Shown piece by piece: positions 9,990 to 20,869 of a stretch of DNA of 64,000 nt (positions within the stretch are counted from its first letter, which is position 1; each line of letters starts with the position of its first letter). The stretch spans positions 124,001 to 188,000 of the forward strand of contig CACHQZ010000001.1 in assembly GCA_902582165.1 (NCBI GenBank), read 5' to 3'. Origin of the DNA: an uncultured Pelagibacteraceae bacterium. Lineage in GTDB: Bacteria; Pseudomonadota; Alphaproteobacteria; Pelagibacterales; Pelagibacteraceae. The notes under the pieces are model-generated. The model was not told where the DNA came from. It did not search any database and worked only from the letters and a program-made list of their open reading frames with translations. Made by a program: the position numbers and the translations under genes.

Positions 9990-11375
9990 ATGGAAAAAAA
10001 TTTTAAAAAACAAAACGTAATCATTTCTGAAGAAGAAAAAACTTTGATTTGGGATGATGTATTGGAGTCTTTCAGAAAAACTTTTGGTAGTGAAATCTAC
10101 AATAGTTGGCTTCAAAAAATTTCTCTAATTAAGGAATATAACGATTATATAGTATTAGGTGTGCCCACAAGATTTTTCAGAGACTGGATAGTATCTAGAT
10201 ATCTGGACAAAATATTAGAACAAGTAAAAAGCTTTAAGATGAGCTTAAATAGAATTGAATTTAAAATTATTGATGAAAATAAACAAAATCAGGAGTCCCT
10301 AAAGGTCGACGAACTCAATAAAGTTACTGAGATAAAAGACTCTTTACTTAACTACAATAGGCTTAATCCTGCCCTTAGTTTCGAGAATTTCATATCAGGA
10401 AAAAGTAACGAGATTGCCCTTTCATATTCTAAAAAGGTATGTGAGCATATTTCCCGTTACAACCCTTTATACCTGTGTGGAGGAGTTGGTTTAGGAAAAA
10501 CTCATCTTTTAAATTCAATAGGTTTAGAATTGCAGGACAATAATAACGTAATGTTTATTTCTGCAGAACGTTTTATGTATCACTTCATTAAATCTATTAA
10601 AAAGAATGATATGGTTAACTTTAAGGATTTCTTTCGAAAATCTTCGGTATTCATTATCGATGATATTCAATTTATAAGTGGCAAAGATAGCCTGCAGGAG
10701 GAATTTTTTCACACTTTCAACAGTTTAATAGATAAAGGGTCTCAAATAATAATTTCTTCAGACAGATCTCCTATGAAACTTGATAGAGTTCAAGAAAGGA
10801 TTAAATCGCGATTAGCTGGAGGATTAGTTGTAGATATAGAGTCACCTGACTTAGAACTTAAAATAAAAATTATAAAAAAAAAAATAGAGGAAATTCAAAA
10901 CCAGTTTAAAGAGAACATAATCTTAAATGATGAAGTGATAAATTATATTGCTAGTGAAAGCAAAACTAATATTAGAGAATTAATTGGAATTTTAAATAGA
11001 GTTATTGCTTTTAGCAGGGTACATAATAAAAATCTTAATATCAGTGATTGCAAAAATATTTTGAAAGATGTTTTTAGTCAAATCAAAGTTATAACAGTTG
11101 ATAAAATTCAAAATGCTGTATCAAACTATTTTAATATTTCTTTAAGTGAAATGCTTTCACAGAGACGATCTAGACCTTTGGCTAGACCAAGGCAAATTGC
11201 GATGTTTTTGGCAAAAAAAATGACGTCACGATCACTGCCTGAAATTGGAAGAAGATTCGCCAATAGAGATCACACAACAGTAATTCACGCGGTTAAAACT
11301 ATAACAAGGCTCTCAGAGCAAGATGATGAGATGAAAAAGAATATTAATCAAATTAAAAGTCTTTTAATTGAATAG
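9990..11375 (+). CDS. dnaA: Chromosomal replication initiator DnaA
   Basis: AAA+ ATPase that binds and opens the replication origin. With the ATG at 9990 the protein has 461 residues: N-terminal DnaB/DiaA-interaction domain, a variable linker, the AAA+ core with Walker A GGVGLGKT (164-171) and Walker B IIDDIQF (222-228), and the C-terminal helix-turn-helix with the DnaA signature NRDHTTVIHA (from about 425). An in-frame TTG 39 bp upstream would add 13 residues but lacks a ribosome-binding site; I prefer the ATG. dnaN follows after 12 bp. Confidence 0.96.
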   Translation: MEKNFKKQNVIISEEEKTLIWDDVLESFRKTFGSEIYNSWLQKISLIKEYNDYIVLGVPTRFFRDWIVSRYLDKILEQVKSFKMSLNRIEFKIIDENKQNQESLKVDELNKVTEIKDSLLNYNRLNPALSFENFISGKSNEIALSYSKKVCEHISRYNPLYLCGGVGLGKTHLLNSIGLELQDNNNVMFISAERFMYHFIKSIKKNDMVNFKDFFRKSSVFIIDDIQFISGKDSLQEEFFHTFNSLIDKGSQIIISSDRSPMKLDRVQERIKSRLAGGLVVDIESPDLELKIKIIKKKIEEIQNQFKENIILNDEVINYIASESKTNIRELIGILNRVIAFSRVHNKNLNISDCKNILKDVFSQIKVITVDKIQNAVSNYFNISLSEMLSQRRSRPLARPRQIAMFLAKKMTSRSLPEIGRRFANRDHTTVIHAVKTITRLSEQDDEMKKNINQIKSLLIE

Positions 11376-11387
11376 TATTATATAAAA

Positions 11388-12503
11388 ATGCACTTCATAG
11401 TTAAAAGAGATATTTTACTTAAATCTTTAAACTTTGTCCAAGGTGTAGTTGAAAAAAAAAACACCTTACCAATACTCTCAAATGTTTTGATTCAAGCCAA
11501 AAATAAAAAACTTTCTATTGTGGCAACAGACTTAGATATTATTTTTTACGATGAAATAAGTGATATTAAGATAATCAACGATGGAAGCACAACCACATCA
11601 GCCTCAGTTCTTTATGATATTTTAAGAAAAGTATCGGCTAATTCAGAAATAAATTTTGAGTTAAAAAATGCGAATAAATTGAGTATCAAAAGTGATAATT
11701 CTGATTTTAATTTATTATGTTTACCGACAGATAATTTTCCTTCATTTGCAGACCAGTTTGACACTGCGGAAATTAAACTTGATGGTAAAAAATTTTTACA
11801 ACTTTTAAACAAAACCAAAATTTCAATTTCAAATGATGATACAAGACATTATCTAAATGGCGTATTTATTCACTCAACGGAGGTGAAAGGAAAATATTTT
11901 ATGACTGGAGTTGCAACTGACAGCCACAGGTTATCTTCGAGCAGTATAGAAATTGAAAACCCAGAGAGTATTTTGCCATTAATTTTACCAAGAAAAACAG
12001 TCTACCAGTTGTGTTCCTTACTTACGGATACTAATGATAAATTATTTATGCAAATAAGTGAAAATAAGGTCAAGTTTAGTCTAGGAAATATTCAATTAAT
12101 CTCCAAAGTTATAGATGGAAAGTTTCCAGATTACAAAAAAGTAGTTCCTACAAACAATAACAAAACATTAGTCGTCCAATCAAAAGACTTTATTAATTCA
12201 ATAGAGCGTGTTGCGAGCGTTTCCATAGATAGAAAAGAGGGTGTAAAACTCTCAATAACTAAAGATAAAATTCAACTTTCAGTAAACAGTGCAAATTCTG
12301 GGGAAGGAAATGAAAAAATTAGCGCCCAATTCAATTCAGACAATATAAACATCAGTTTTAATTCTAAATATTTAATCGATATAGCATCTGAAATTGAAGA
12401 CAAAAATTTAAAAATGATATTAAAAGATTCTACATCCCCGGTTTTAATTGAAGATCAATCTGACAATAATAGTTACTATGTTATTATGCCGATGAAAATC
12501 TAA
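11388..12503 (+). CDS. dnaN: DNA polymerase III sliding clamp (beta subunit)
   Basis: Ring-shaped processivity clamp for DNA polymerase III and a docking site for repair polymerases. It has the three-repeat clamp pattern: MHFIVKRDILLKSLNFVQGVVEKKNTLPIL-type opening, central DSHRLSSSSIEIE, and the canonical C-terminal YVIMPMKI (clamp proteins typically end in MPMR/KL). The 371-residue length is full. It is followed by gyrB after 126 bp; recF, which often sits between them, is absent. Confidence 0.97.
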   Translation: MHFIVKRDILLKSLNFVQGVVEKKNTLPILSNVLIQAKNKKLSIVATDLDIIFYDEISDIKIINDGSTTTSASVLYDILRKVSANSEINFELKNANKLSIKSDNSDFNLLCLPTDNFPSFADQFDTAEIKLDGKKFLQLLNKTKISISNDDTRHYLNGVFIHSTEVKGKYFMTGVATDSHRLSSSSIEIENPESILPLILPRKTVYQLCSLLTDTNDKLFMQISENKVKFSLGNIQLISKVIDGKFPDYKKVVPTNNNKTLVVQSKDFINSIERVASVSIDRKEGVKLSITKDKIQLSVNSANSGEGNEKISAQFNSDNINISFNSKYLIDIASEIEDKNLKMILKDSTSPVLIEDQSDNNSYYVIMPMKI

Positions 12504-12588
12504 TTTTATTAATTTTACCTTTTTTTTTAATTTTTGCTTTAAAACCCTTGGTACTTAATAATTCTAGGTCAGCACCCGAACTGGTCAT
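12484..12588 (-). CDS. Possible 34-residue basic small protein antisense to the dnaN end
   Basis: The dnaN-gyrB gap carries a minus-strand reading frame from ATG at 12588 to TAA at 12484, overlapping the last 20 bp of dnaN. It encodes 34 residues: MTSSGADLELLSTKG, then a lysine-rich FKAKIKKKGKINKIRF, ending SSA. It has no good Shine-Dalgarno and no detectable homology by eye. The non-repetitive N-terminal half makes it look less like random AT-rich noise, but chance is quite possible. No function is proposed. Confidence 0.25.
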   Translation of the reverse strand: MTSSGADLELLSTKGFKAKIKKKGKINKIRFSSA

Positions 12589-12611
12589 TTTCTATTACTA
12601 AAAAAAAATGA

Positions 12612-14687
<2,076 letters not shown>

Positions 14688-14694
14688 TCAAATA

Positions 14695-15978
14695 ATGAAC
14701 TTTTCAACTCTTTTTCGAACAAAAGAGAACTTAAGCCTAGATAAAAATACTTTAACAATTTTAAGGTATATAGCAATTATTGGTCAAATATTAGCAATTA
14801 GTATAGTTTTTTATTACTTAAATTTACCTTTCCCAGTAATAGAAAGCTATTTAATCATTTCTATGGGCCTAGCTACAAATTTGTATCTTCAATTTGGGAT
14901 TAAAATTAATCAATTAAAAGATTTTTATGCAGCTCCTTTTTTACTGATCGACTTGTTGCAATTAAGTGCTCTTCTTTATTTGACAGGAGGTATTTTCAAT
15001 CCTTTTTCTTTTCTGCTAGTTATACCAGCCATCGTTTCCTCAACATTTTTAAGTATGGGAACAACAATTATTTTAGGTTTAATAACATCATTACTTTTAT
15101 TAAGCATATCATTTATCCACTTACCTTTACCAGGTGAGGATATGAATTTGTTACATTTTCCAAATTTTTATAAATTTGGAATTATAATCTCTATATTAAT
15201 TGGCTTAGTATTTTTGAGTTATTTTGGTATTCGGTTCTCAGGTGAAAAAAAGAAAACAGAGGAAGCTTTTAAAAAACTCCAAGAAGTGATTTATAAAGAG
15301 TACGAATTAGAGTCTTTAGGTGGGCAAGCAGCAGCAGCAGCACATTCTTTAGGAACACCTTTAGCTACAATAAGTGTAGTTGCTAAAGAATTGAAAAAAG
15401 AAATTGGGGATAATAACGAGCTATCTAAAGATATCGATCTATTAATAAGTCAATCTAAAAGATGTAGTGACATTCTAAAAAGAATTTCAAAAAAGCAGAT
15501 AGAAGAGGATAAATTTTTCAGCTCAACAAAATTAGAAAATTTAATTGAAGAAATCATAAACTCTTTCAAGGAAACCTCTTCTAAAGAAATTACTTTAGTA
15601 TCTGATAGCGATAAAAATAAAATTGATATCCAACGGTCAGCAGAAATGATCTACGGACTGAGAAATTTTATAGGCAACGCGATTAAATTTTCAAAAAGTA
15701 AAGTTAATATTTTTTTAGTAAGTGATACAAAAGAAATTAAAATCATAGTAAATGATGATGGTCCAGGATTTCCTAAAGACATTATTGATAAATTGGGAGA
15801 ACCTTATATTAAATCTAAATCATTAGAATTAAATTCAAACTCAGGCTTGGGCCTTGGAACTTTCTTAGGAAAAACTTTATTAGAGAGACAAAATGCTAGA
15901 CTCTTGTTTAAAGACGATAAAAATTTGGGTGGTGCTTCAGTAGTAATTAGCTGGTCTCCTAAAAATATTTTACTTTAA
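14695..15978 (+). CDS. regB: Redox-responsive sensor histidine kinase RegB/PrrB
   Basis: Membrane sensor kinase of the global redox system RegB/RegA. Six hydrophobic segments lie in residues 22-180. The conserved quinone-interacting heptapeptide GGIFNPF is at 98-104. The H-box AAAAAHSLGTPLAT places the phosphorylated His at 217, and Cys257 in SKRCSDIL corresponds to the redox-active Cys of RegB. The ATPase part has FIGNAIKFS, DDGPGFP and GLGLGTFLG. It starts 7 bp after gyrB. The cognate regA is 4.3 kb downstream, separated by the minus-strand polyamine operon. Confidence 0.93.
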   Translation: MNFSTLFRTKENLSLDKNTLTILRYIAIIGQILAISIVFYYLNLPFPVIESYLIISMGLATNLYLQFGIKINQLKDFYAAPFLLIDLLQLSALLYLTGGIFNPFSFLLVIPAIVSSTFLSMGTTIILGLITSLLLLSISFIHLPLPGEDMNLLHFPNFYKFGIIISILIGLVFLSYFGIRFSGEKKKTEEAFKKLQEVIYKEYELESLGGQAAAAAHSLGTPLATISVVAKELKKEIGDNNELSKDIDLLISQSKRCSDILKRISKKQIEEDKFFSSTKLENLIEEIINSFKETSSKEITLVSDSDKNKIDIQRSAEMIYGLRNFIGNAIKFSKSKVNIFLVSDTKEIKIIVNDDGPGFPKDIIDKLGEPYIKSKSLELNSNSGLGLGTFLGKTLLERQNARLLFKDDKNLGGASVVISWSPKNILL

Positions 15979-15986
15979 GGGAAAAC

Positions 15987-17033
15987 TTATTTTGGCTCTT
16001 GTTGTGTTAAACAATGAATCGCTCCAAACCCCCAAATTAATTCTGAACAATCTATAGGAATAATTTTTCTATTTTCAAATTCCTTTTTAAAAATTTTAAT
16101 CACTATTTTATCTTTTGGATCATTGAAAGTAGGCAACAAAATAAATTTATTAAAGATATAAAAGTTTAAATATGATGCAGGAACTCTTATTTTATTTATA
16201 TAAATAGGTCTAGGCATAGGAATTTTTTTAATTTTAATTTGTGATGAATTAATTCTGATTTTTTTCAAAATTTTAAAGTTTTCATCAAGATTTTTGAAAT
16301 TTTTGTCTTTTTTATTATTTTCGAAAGCAAGAAAAATTTTGTTATGTTTTACAAATCTAGCAATATCATCAACGTGACCATGAGTATCATCTCCCTCAAT
16401 TCCTTTATTTAGCCAAATAACTTTTTTTGCTCCTAAAAATTTTTTGAATATGCGATTATAATTTTTTCTTTTTAAGAAAGAATTCCTTTGTTGAATTTTA
16501 CTTAATAAGCATTCTTTGGTTGTGAGTAGCAAACCTTTTCCATTAACATCGATCGCTCCCCCCTCGAGAATTATTGGTTTTTTATTAAACTTTGGAGTGA
16601 TGATATTTCCTTTGTAATGACTTTTTATTCTCAAATTGACTTTATTATCCGCTTTATAATTTTTATATTTAGCCCAACCATTAAACTTCCAATTCAATAA
16701 AATATTTTGATTTTTTTTATCCTTAATAAATATTGGCCCTGTATCTCTCATCCATACCCTATCTGTTTTACAAATAATAAATTTTACATTTTGTACTTTT
16801 GCATTATTTTTCCTTAGCAATCTTTTAATTACATTCTTAGAATTGTAGTTTTTGATTAATAGATTTACTTCCTGAGACTTAGTAATTTTAGATATTATTT
16901 TAGCAAATATATTGGGGATATTTTTAAATTTACCTGGCCAATCATTTTTATTATAAGGCCATCCTATTAATGTAGATTGTTGTTCTTCCCATTCAGCTGG
17001 CATCCTGAAAAGAGATTTTGTTATTCTAGGCAT
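15987..17033 (-). CDS. aguA: Agmatine deiminase (peptidylarginine-deiminase family)
   Basis: Predicted to hydrolyse agmatine to N-carbamoylputrescine and ammonia. Family features are MPAEWEEQQSTLIGWP near the start, MRDTGP with Asp97, LEGGAID with Glu157, EGDDTHGHVDD with His218/His220, and the nucleophile Cys341 in GAIHCLTQQEP. The 348-residue length is typical. It overlaps aguB by 8 bp and is the last gene of the operon decarboxylase, DHS-like, aguB, aguA. Adjacent aguB supports the agmatine route over a protein-arginine deiminase. Confidence 0.92.
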   Translation of the reverse strand: MPRITKSLFRMPAEWEEQQSTLIGWPYNKNDWPGKFKNIPNIFAKIISKITKSQEVNLLIKNYNSKNVIKRLLRKNNAKVQNVKFIICKTDRVWMRDTGPIFIKDKKNQNILLNWKFNGWAKYKNYKADNKVNLRIKSHYKGNIITPKFNKKPIILEGGAIDVNGKGLLLTTKECLLSKIQQRNSFLKRKNYNRIFKKFLGAKKVIWLNKGIEGDDTHGHVDDIARFVKHNKIFLAFENNKKDKNFKNLDENFKILKKIRINSSQIKIKKIPMPRPIYINKIRVPASYLNFYIFNKFILLPTFNDPKDKIVIKIFKKEFENRKIIPIDCSELIWGFGAIHCLTQQEPK

Positions 17034-17901
17034 CTCTTGGATTTTTAAGTAGTCCTTTATAATAGTCTATTCTTCTATCTCTAAAAAAAGGCCAATGTTG
17101 TCTAGAAGTTTCTACTTTTTTGAAATCAATTTCACAAATTAAAATGTTTTCTTTTAAATTAGCTTTTTTAACAACGTTACCACTTGGATCAAATATTACA
17201 CTATTACCCCAGAATTCTATCTTTTTATTACCTTGTTTTTCAATTCCAACTCTATTTACTGCAGCAACATATATACCATTAGCTATTGCGTGAGACCTTT
17301 GAACTGAAAGCCAGGACTCAAGTTGCGACTTACCAAATTTCCTTTTTTCTTTTGGATGCCATCCAATAGCGGTTGGATAAAAAATAATTTCTGCTCCTTT
17401 AAGAGCTGTTAATCTTGCTGCTTCAGGAAACCATTGATCCCAACAAATTAAAGTTCCTAAGTTTCCTTTTGAAGTTTTAAAAGTTTTGAAACCTAAATCT
17501 CCAGGAGTAAAATAAAACTTCTCGTAAAATTGTGGATCATCAGGGATATGCATTTTTCTGTATTTTCCTAAAAGTTTACCTTTTTCATTAATTACAATAC
17601 TACTATTATGATAAAGCCCAGAGGTCTTTTTCTCAAATAATGAAATTATTAAAATAATTTTCAGCTCTCTAGCTAGTGCAGAAAATAAGTTACTGCTAGG
17701 CCCTGGTATTTTCTCAGCAAAATTAAAGTTTTTATGACTTTCAACCTGACAGAAATATTTTGTCATGAATAACTCTGGTAAGCAAATTACTTTTGCACCT
17801 TTTTTTGCTGCAGAATTAATTTTGTCGACAGCATTTTGAATATTTTTTTTTGGGTCAGACGACATTTTCATCTGCACTAATGCTATCTTCGTTTTACTCA
17901 T
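17026..17901 (-). CDS. aguB: N-carbamoylputrescine amidase
   Basis: Nitrilase-superfamily enzyme predicted to convert N-carbamoylputrescine to putrescine, CO2 and ammonia. The Glu-Lys-Cys catalytic triad is Glu43 (LPELFMTKYFC), Lys116 (KYRKMHIPDD) and Cys153 (LICWDQWFPEAAR). The 291-residue length and the HIPDDP and QRSHAIANG segments match AguB. It overlaps aguA and follows the DHS-like gene by 6 bp. Confidence 0.94.
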   Translation of the reverse strand: MSKTKIALVQMKMSSDPKKNIQNAVDKINSAAKKGAKVICLPELFMTKYFCQVESHKNFNFAEKIPGPSSNLFSALARELKIILIISLFEKKTSGLYHNSSIVINEKGKLLGKYRKMHIPDDPQFYEKFYFTPGDLGFKTFKTSKGNLGTLICWDQWFPEAARLTALKGAEIIFYPTAIGWHPKEKRKFGKSQLESWLSVQRSHAIANGIYVAAVNRVGIEKQGNKKIEFWGNSVIFDPSGNVVKKANLKENILICEIDFKKVETSRQHWPFFRDRRIDYYKGLLKNPRDA

Positions 17902-17907
17902 TATTTT

Positions 17908-18954
17908 TTAATTGAATAAATTTTGAAAATTTCTTTTCTGTCTTGCTTGCCAATGTTTACGATGAAATGCATCACTTGCTATTAGGGGTAATACACTTGT
18001 AGCTTCAGCAAACACCATTTGTTCCTTCGTCACATCCACTTTCCCCCATGAATTTGCTTCTTTTAAGGTAGAACTACTACAAGCACCATCTCTCGTATCT
18101 GCTACAGTTATTTGAATAGCGTATTTATGCATATCTACCTTTTTACCTAATAACTCCGCACAAACCACTGTATCCTGAATAAAATTTTTGGGTACTCCAC
18201 CGCCAACCATTAATAATCCCGATTGTTTTGATTTGAGTTTAATTTCAGTTATTTCTCTAAACTCTCTTATTGAGTCTATAGTGATGTGATTTTCTGGATT
18301 TTGTTCCTGATGCATTACAAGCCCAAATCCTGCTGAACTATCTGTGAAAGCGGGACAAAATATAGGAACATTACTATCGTAAGCAGTTTCTATTAATGAA
18401 TTTTTTTTCTTAGAATTTGTTTTTAAATATTTCCCAAGTACTTTTATAAATTCCCTTGAGGTATATGATTTAGGTTTTAGAGAATTAGCAATATCACATA
18501 TAGTTTTGTCACATGCTTGAAGCTCCTCTTCATCAATATAAGTGTCATATATCCTGTCAATATAGTTGTTCCTTAGTAGAGTATCATCTTGAAACTGAGA
18601 TCCCTGGTAATGCTTGAAACCTAGAGCTTCAAAAAAATCCATATCTATAATCGATGCCCCTGTAGCCACAATAGCATCAACCATGTTGTGTTTTACTAAA
18701 TCAGTGTATAAATCCATGCATCCACCTGCCGAAGTTGAGCCTGCTAAAGTTAAAAAAATCGAACAATCTTTATCTGCAAGCATTTCATTATAAATAGCTG
18801 CCGCTCTGGCTGTATCTCTAGAAGTGAAAGACATCTTGCTCATACCATCAATAATCTTACGAGCATCAAAAGACTTGATATCGATGTGTTCAACTGGGGA
18901 ATTAAGTAAAGATTTTTTATTGTGTCCGATATTTGGACTATTTTTTTTATTCAT
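17908..18954 (-). CDS. Deoxyhypusine synthase-family protein, probable homospermidine synthase
   Basis: NAD-dependent aminobutyl-transferase family. Bacteria lack the eIF5A substrate, so the acceptor is probably a free polyamine; bacterial family members in polyamine operons are associated with homospermidine formation from putrescine. The active-site Lys305 is kept in EANSWGKVDV, matching the catalytic Lys of eukaryotic DHS. Other family landmarks are TLAGSTSAGG (69-78), VATGASIIDMD and GGGVPKN (251-257). At 348 residues it is full length. Its start overlaps the decarboxylase stop by one base, so the two are coupled. Homospermidine is inference; spermidine-type products cannot be excluded. 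Confidence 0.85.
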   Translation of the reverse strand: MNKKNSPNIGHNKKSLLNSPVEHIDIKSFDARKIIDGMSKMSFTSRDTARAAAIYNEMLADKDCSIFLTLAGSTSAGGCMDLYTDLVKHNMVDAIVATGASIIDMDFFEALGFKHYQGSQFQDDTLLRNNYIDRIYDTYIDEEELQACDKTICDIANSLKPKSYTSREFIKVLGKYLKTNSKKKNSLIETAYDSNVPIFCPAFTDSSAGFGLVMHQEQNPENHITIDSIREFREITEIKLKSKQSGLLMVGGGVPKNFIQDTVVCAELLGKKVDMHKYAIQITVADTRDGACSSSTLKEANSWGKVDVTKEQMVFAEATSVLPLIASDAFHRKHWQARQKRNFQNLFN

Positions 18955-20135
18955 TAAGCTACTAAAGAACCAACTTTATCATTAGCATTATCGTACATAG
19001 ATATAATTGGTTTGTCACTTAATTCGTGAATATCATTTGAATAAAAACCGTTAAAGTTTGTTCTGAAAGTAAGACTGTAAGCCCCTAACTGACCTAACTC
19101 TATATAATCACCTTCTTTAATATTATTTGGTAACAAAAAAGGTCCTTTCATATAATCTAATCCATCACAGGTTGGTCCAAAAAAACTAAAAGCAGTTAGT
19201 TTTTTAGACTGAATTCTTCCACTTGTAATCATCTTTGATGGTAAAACAAAGTTTGGTGCCCCAGCGTCAAATAAAGATCCATATGTTCCGTCATTAATGT
19301 ACAAGCTATTTTTTTTTCTTAAAATAACTTTTACAATTGTAGATCCACTTTCTGCTACAAGAGCTCTTCCTGGTTCACATATAATTTCTGGTAATTTATT
19401 TAACTTCAAGTTATTTAACTCTTTTTTAATTTCTTCCATATAATTAATCAATGGCTCAGGATTAAGATCTGGATATATAGAAGGAAATCCTCCACCAACA
19501 TTAATTGTATTCGGAACTATTTTTGTTTTTTTAATTATATTTCCGATTTCACGAATTCCTTTTGAGTAAGAAATTTTATGCATACATTGAGAGCCAACGT
19601 GGAAACTTATTCCAAGTTTTTTTGAATGTTCCTTACATAATCTTACTAATCCTAAAGCTTCAGAAGGAAGTGCTCCAAATTTTCTTGAAAGATCTATTTC
19701 TGCGTGCTCATTTGAAATTGCAATTCTTACAAACAACTCTAAATCTTTTGCTTGATTAGTAGCCTCTAGAATTTTTCTTAACTCATCTTTACTATCAAGA
19801 GAAAAACTTTTAACACCATAATCGAAGTAAGCCGACGTTATACTTTCTTTACTTTTAATAGTATGCATAAAATGTAACTTCGCATCCGGCTTAATTTTAT
19901 TTAGAAGCTTAATTTCATTTAGAGAAGCAACATCGAATTCATTAACACCATTAGCAATAATCTGTTTAATAATTTTTTCGTTTGGATTCGTTTTAACAGC
20001 GTAGAGTATTTTTCCAGGAAAGTTATTTTTAAAAAATTTTACGGATTTTTTAATCTCGTTAAGCCGTATACAATATACGGGGTAATCTGGTTGTAGTGAG
20101 TTAACTAGTTCGTTAACTGTTTTAAATTTTCCCAT
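18954..20135 (-). CDS. Fold-type III PLP ornithine/arginine/lysine decarboxylase
   Basis: Alanine-racemase-fold basic amino acid decarboxylase. From the chosen ATG it has 393 residues: PLP Lys48 in YAVKTNPN, HVGSQC, the phosphate-binding GGGFPS (214-219), EPGRALVAESGS (254-265) and the active-site Cys323 in GPTCDGLDYM. ATG 20135 is preferred because GAGGGA lies 8 bp upstream; an ATG at 20210 would add 25 atypical, Lys/Phe-rich residues and sits in a hairpin. First gene of the polyamine operon. Ornithine is the usual substrate, but linked aguA/aguB consume agmatine, so arginine specificity should be considered. No DAP-decarboxylase-specific features were identified. Confidence 0.9.
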   Translation of the reverse strand: MGKFKTVNELVNSLQPDYPVYCIRLNEIKKSVKFFKNNFPGKILYAVKTNPNEKIIKQIIANGVNEFDVASLNEIKLLNKIKPDAKLHFMHTIKSKESITSAYFDYGVKSFSLDSKDELRKILEATNQAKDLELFVRIAISNEHAEIDLSRKFGALPSEALGLVRLCKEHSKKLGISFHVGSQCMHKISYSKGIREIGNIIKKTKIVPNTINVGGGFPSIYPDLNPEPLINYMEEIKKELNNLKLNKLPEIICEPGRALVAESGSTIVKVILRKKNSLYINDGTYGSLFDAGAPNFVLPSKMITSGRIQSKKLTAFSFFGPTCDGLDYMKGPFLLPNNIKEGDYIELGQLGAYSLTFRTNFNGFYSNDIHELSDKPIISMYDNANDKVGSLVA

Positions 20136-20190
20136 TTCATGTGTCCCTCGCGTTAAATTACACAAAGATTTTTTAAAAAATTTAATAAAA

Positions 20191-20220
20191 AAAACCTTAT
20201 TATTTCGCATTTAAGGTTTT
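20191..20220 (-). terminator. Attenuator-like hairpin in the polyamine operon leader
   Basis: AAAACCTT pairs with AAGGTTTT around a 14-nt loop. On the minus strand the stem is followed by an unbroken run of T, the form of an intrinsic terminator, and it lies 56 bp before the decarboxylase ATG. Further downstream is a perfect palindrome ATTTTTTAAAAAAT. A terminator inside a 5' leader suggests attenuation. On the plus strand it is weaker (three more T) and lies 75 bp before regA. Confidence 0.5.
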
Positions 20221-20258
20221 TTTGACTCTATGTAAAGAAAAAAAGGACATTTTTGTCG

Positions 20259-20277
20259 TGTTGAAATTTTTTCAACA
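20259..20277. promoter_or_regulatory. Perfect 7-bp dyad between regA and the polyamine operon
   Basis: TGTTGAA, ATTTT, TTCAACA form a perfect inverted repeat 18 bp upstream of the regA ATG and upstream of the polyamine operon on the other strand. Its symmetry, 19-bp size and divergent position fit an operator for a dimeric regulator, although a small RNA hairpin in the regA leader is also possible. A weaker GACA-TTTT-TGTC dyad lies just upstream (20246-20257). Confidence 0.4.
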
Positions 20278-20295
20278 GTACCTATATGACTTCCT

Positions 20296-20868
20296 ATGAG
20301 AACGCAAAAAAACGTCCCAGAGCAGCTAAAATTAGCAGACTTTGCTGATAAATCGCTATTAATCCTTGATGATGACGATCCCTTGAGAGGTAGGCTTGCA
20401 AGAGCCATGGAGAAGAAAGGATTTCAAGTTAAAGAGGCTAAATCAGTAGCCGAGGGTCTTAATATTGCTAAAACAGCTCCTACAGCCTTTGCTGTGGTCG
20501 ACCTTAGGCTTGAGGATGGTAATGGATTGGATGTTGTTAAAGAACTCTCAAAAAATAAAAAAGATAGCAGAATTGTAATGTTAACGGGATACGGGAATCT
20601 ACCTACAGCTGTAGCTGCTGTGAAAGAAGGCGCAATCGATTATATAGCTAAACCAGTTGATGCGGACGATGTCGAGTCTGCTTTATTAGCATCACCAGAA
20701 TCAAAAGCAAAGCCTCCTGAAAATCCAATGTCAGCAGATAGGGTTAAGTGGGAACATATTCACAGAGTCTTTGAATTGTGTAATAGAAATGTTTCCGAAA
20801 CTGCACGAAGACTTAAAATGCATAGAAGAACGCTGCAAAGAATTCTTTCTAAAAGATCTCCGAGATAA
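20296..20868 (+). CDS. regA: Redox response regulator RegA/PrrA/ActR
   Basis: Global transcription regulator paired with RegB. The receiver domain has the acidic cluster LLILDDDDP, phosphoacceptor Asp69 in VVDLRLEDGNG and the conserved Lys in AKPVDADD. A proline-containing linker leads to a Fis-type helix-turn-helix at about 155-187 (VKWEHIHRVFELCNRNVSETARRL then MHRRTLQRIL), highly characteristic of RegA. Full length at 190 residues. It is separated from regB by the polyamine operon, and no senC/Sco gene lies beside it. Confidence 0.95.
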   Translation: MRTQKNVPEQLKLADFADKSLLILDDDDPLRGRLARAMEKKGFQVKEAKSVAEGLNIAKTAPTAFAVVDLRLEDGNGLDVVKELSKNKKDSRIVMLTGYGNLPTAVAAVKEGAIDYIAKPVDADDVESALLASPESKAKPPENPMSADRVKWEHIHRVFELCNRNVSETARRLKMHRRTLQRILSKRSPR

Positions 20869-20869
20869 C

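Noticed and set aside
20136-20210. Longer decarboxylase beginning at ATG 20210
   Set aside because: The extra 25 residues are translations of the leader hairpin and T tracts; ATG 20135 has GAGGGA upstream and the usual enzyme N-terminus.
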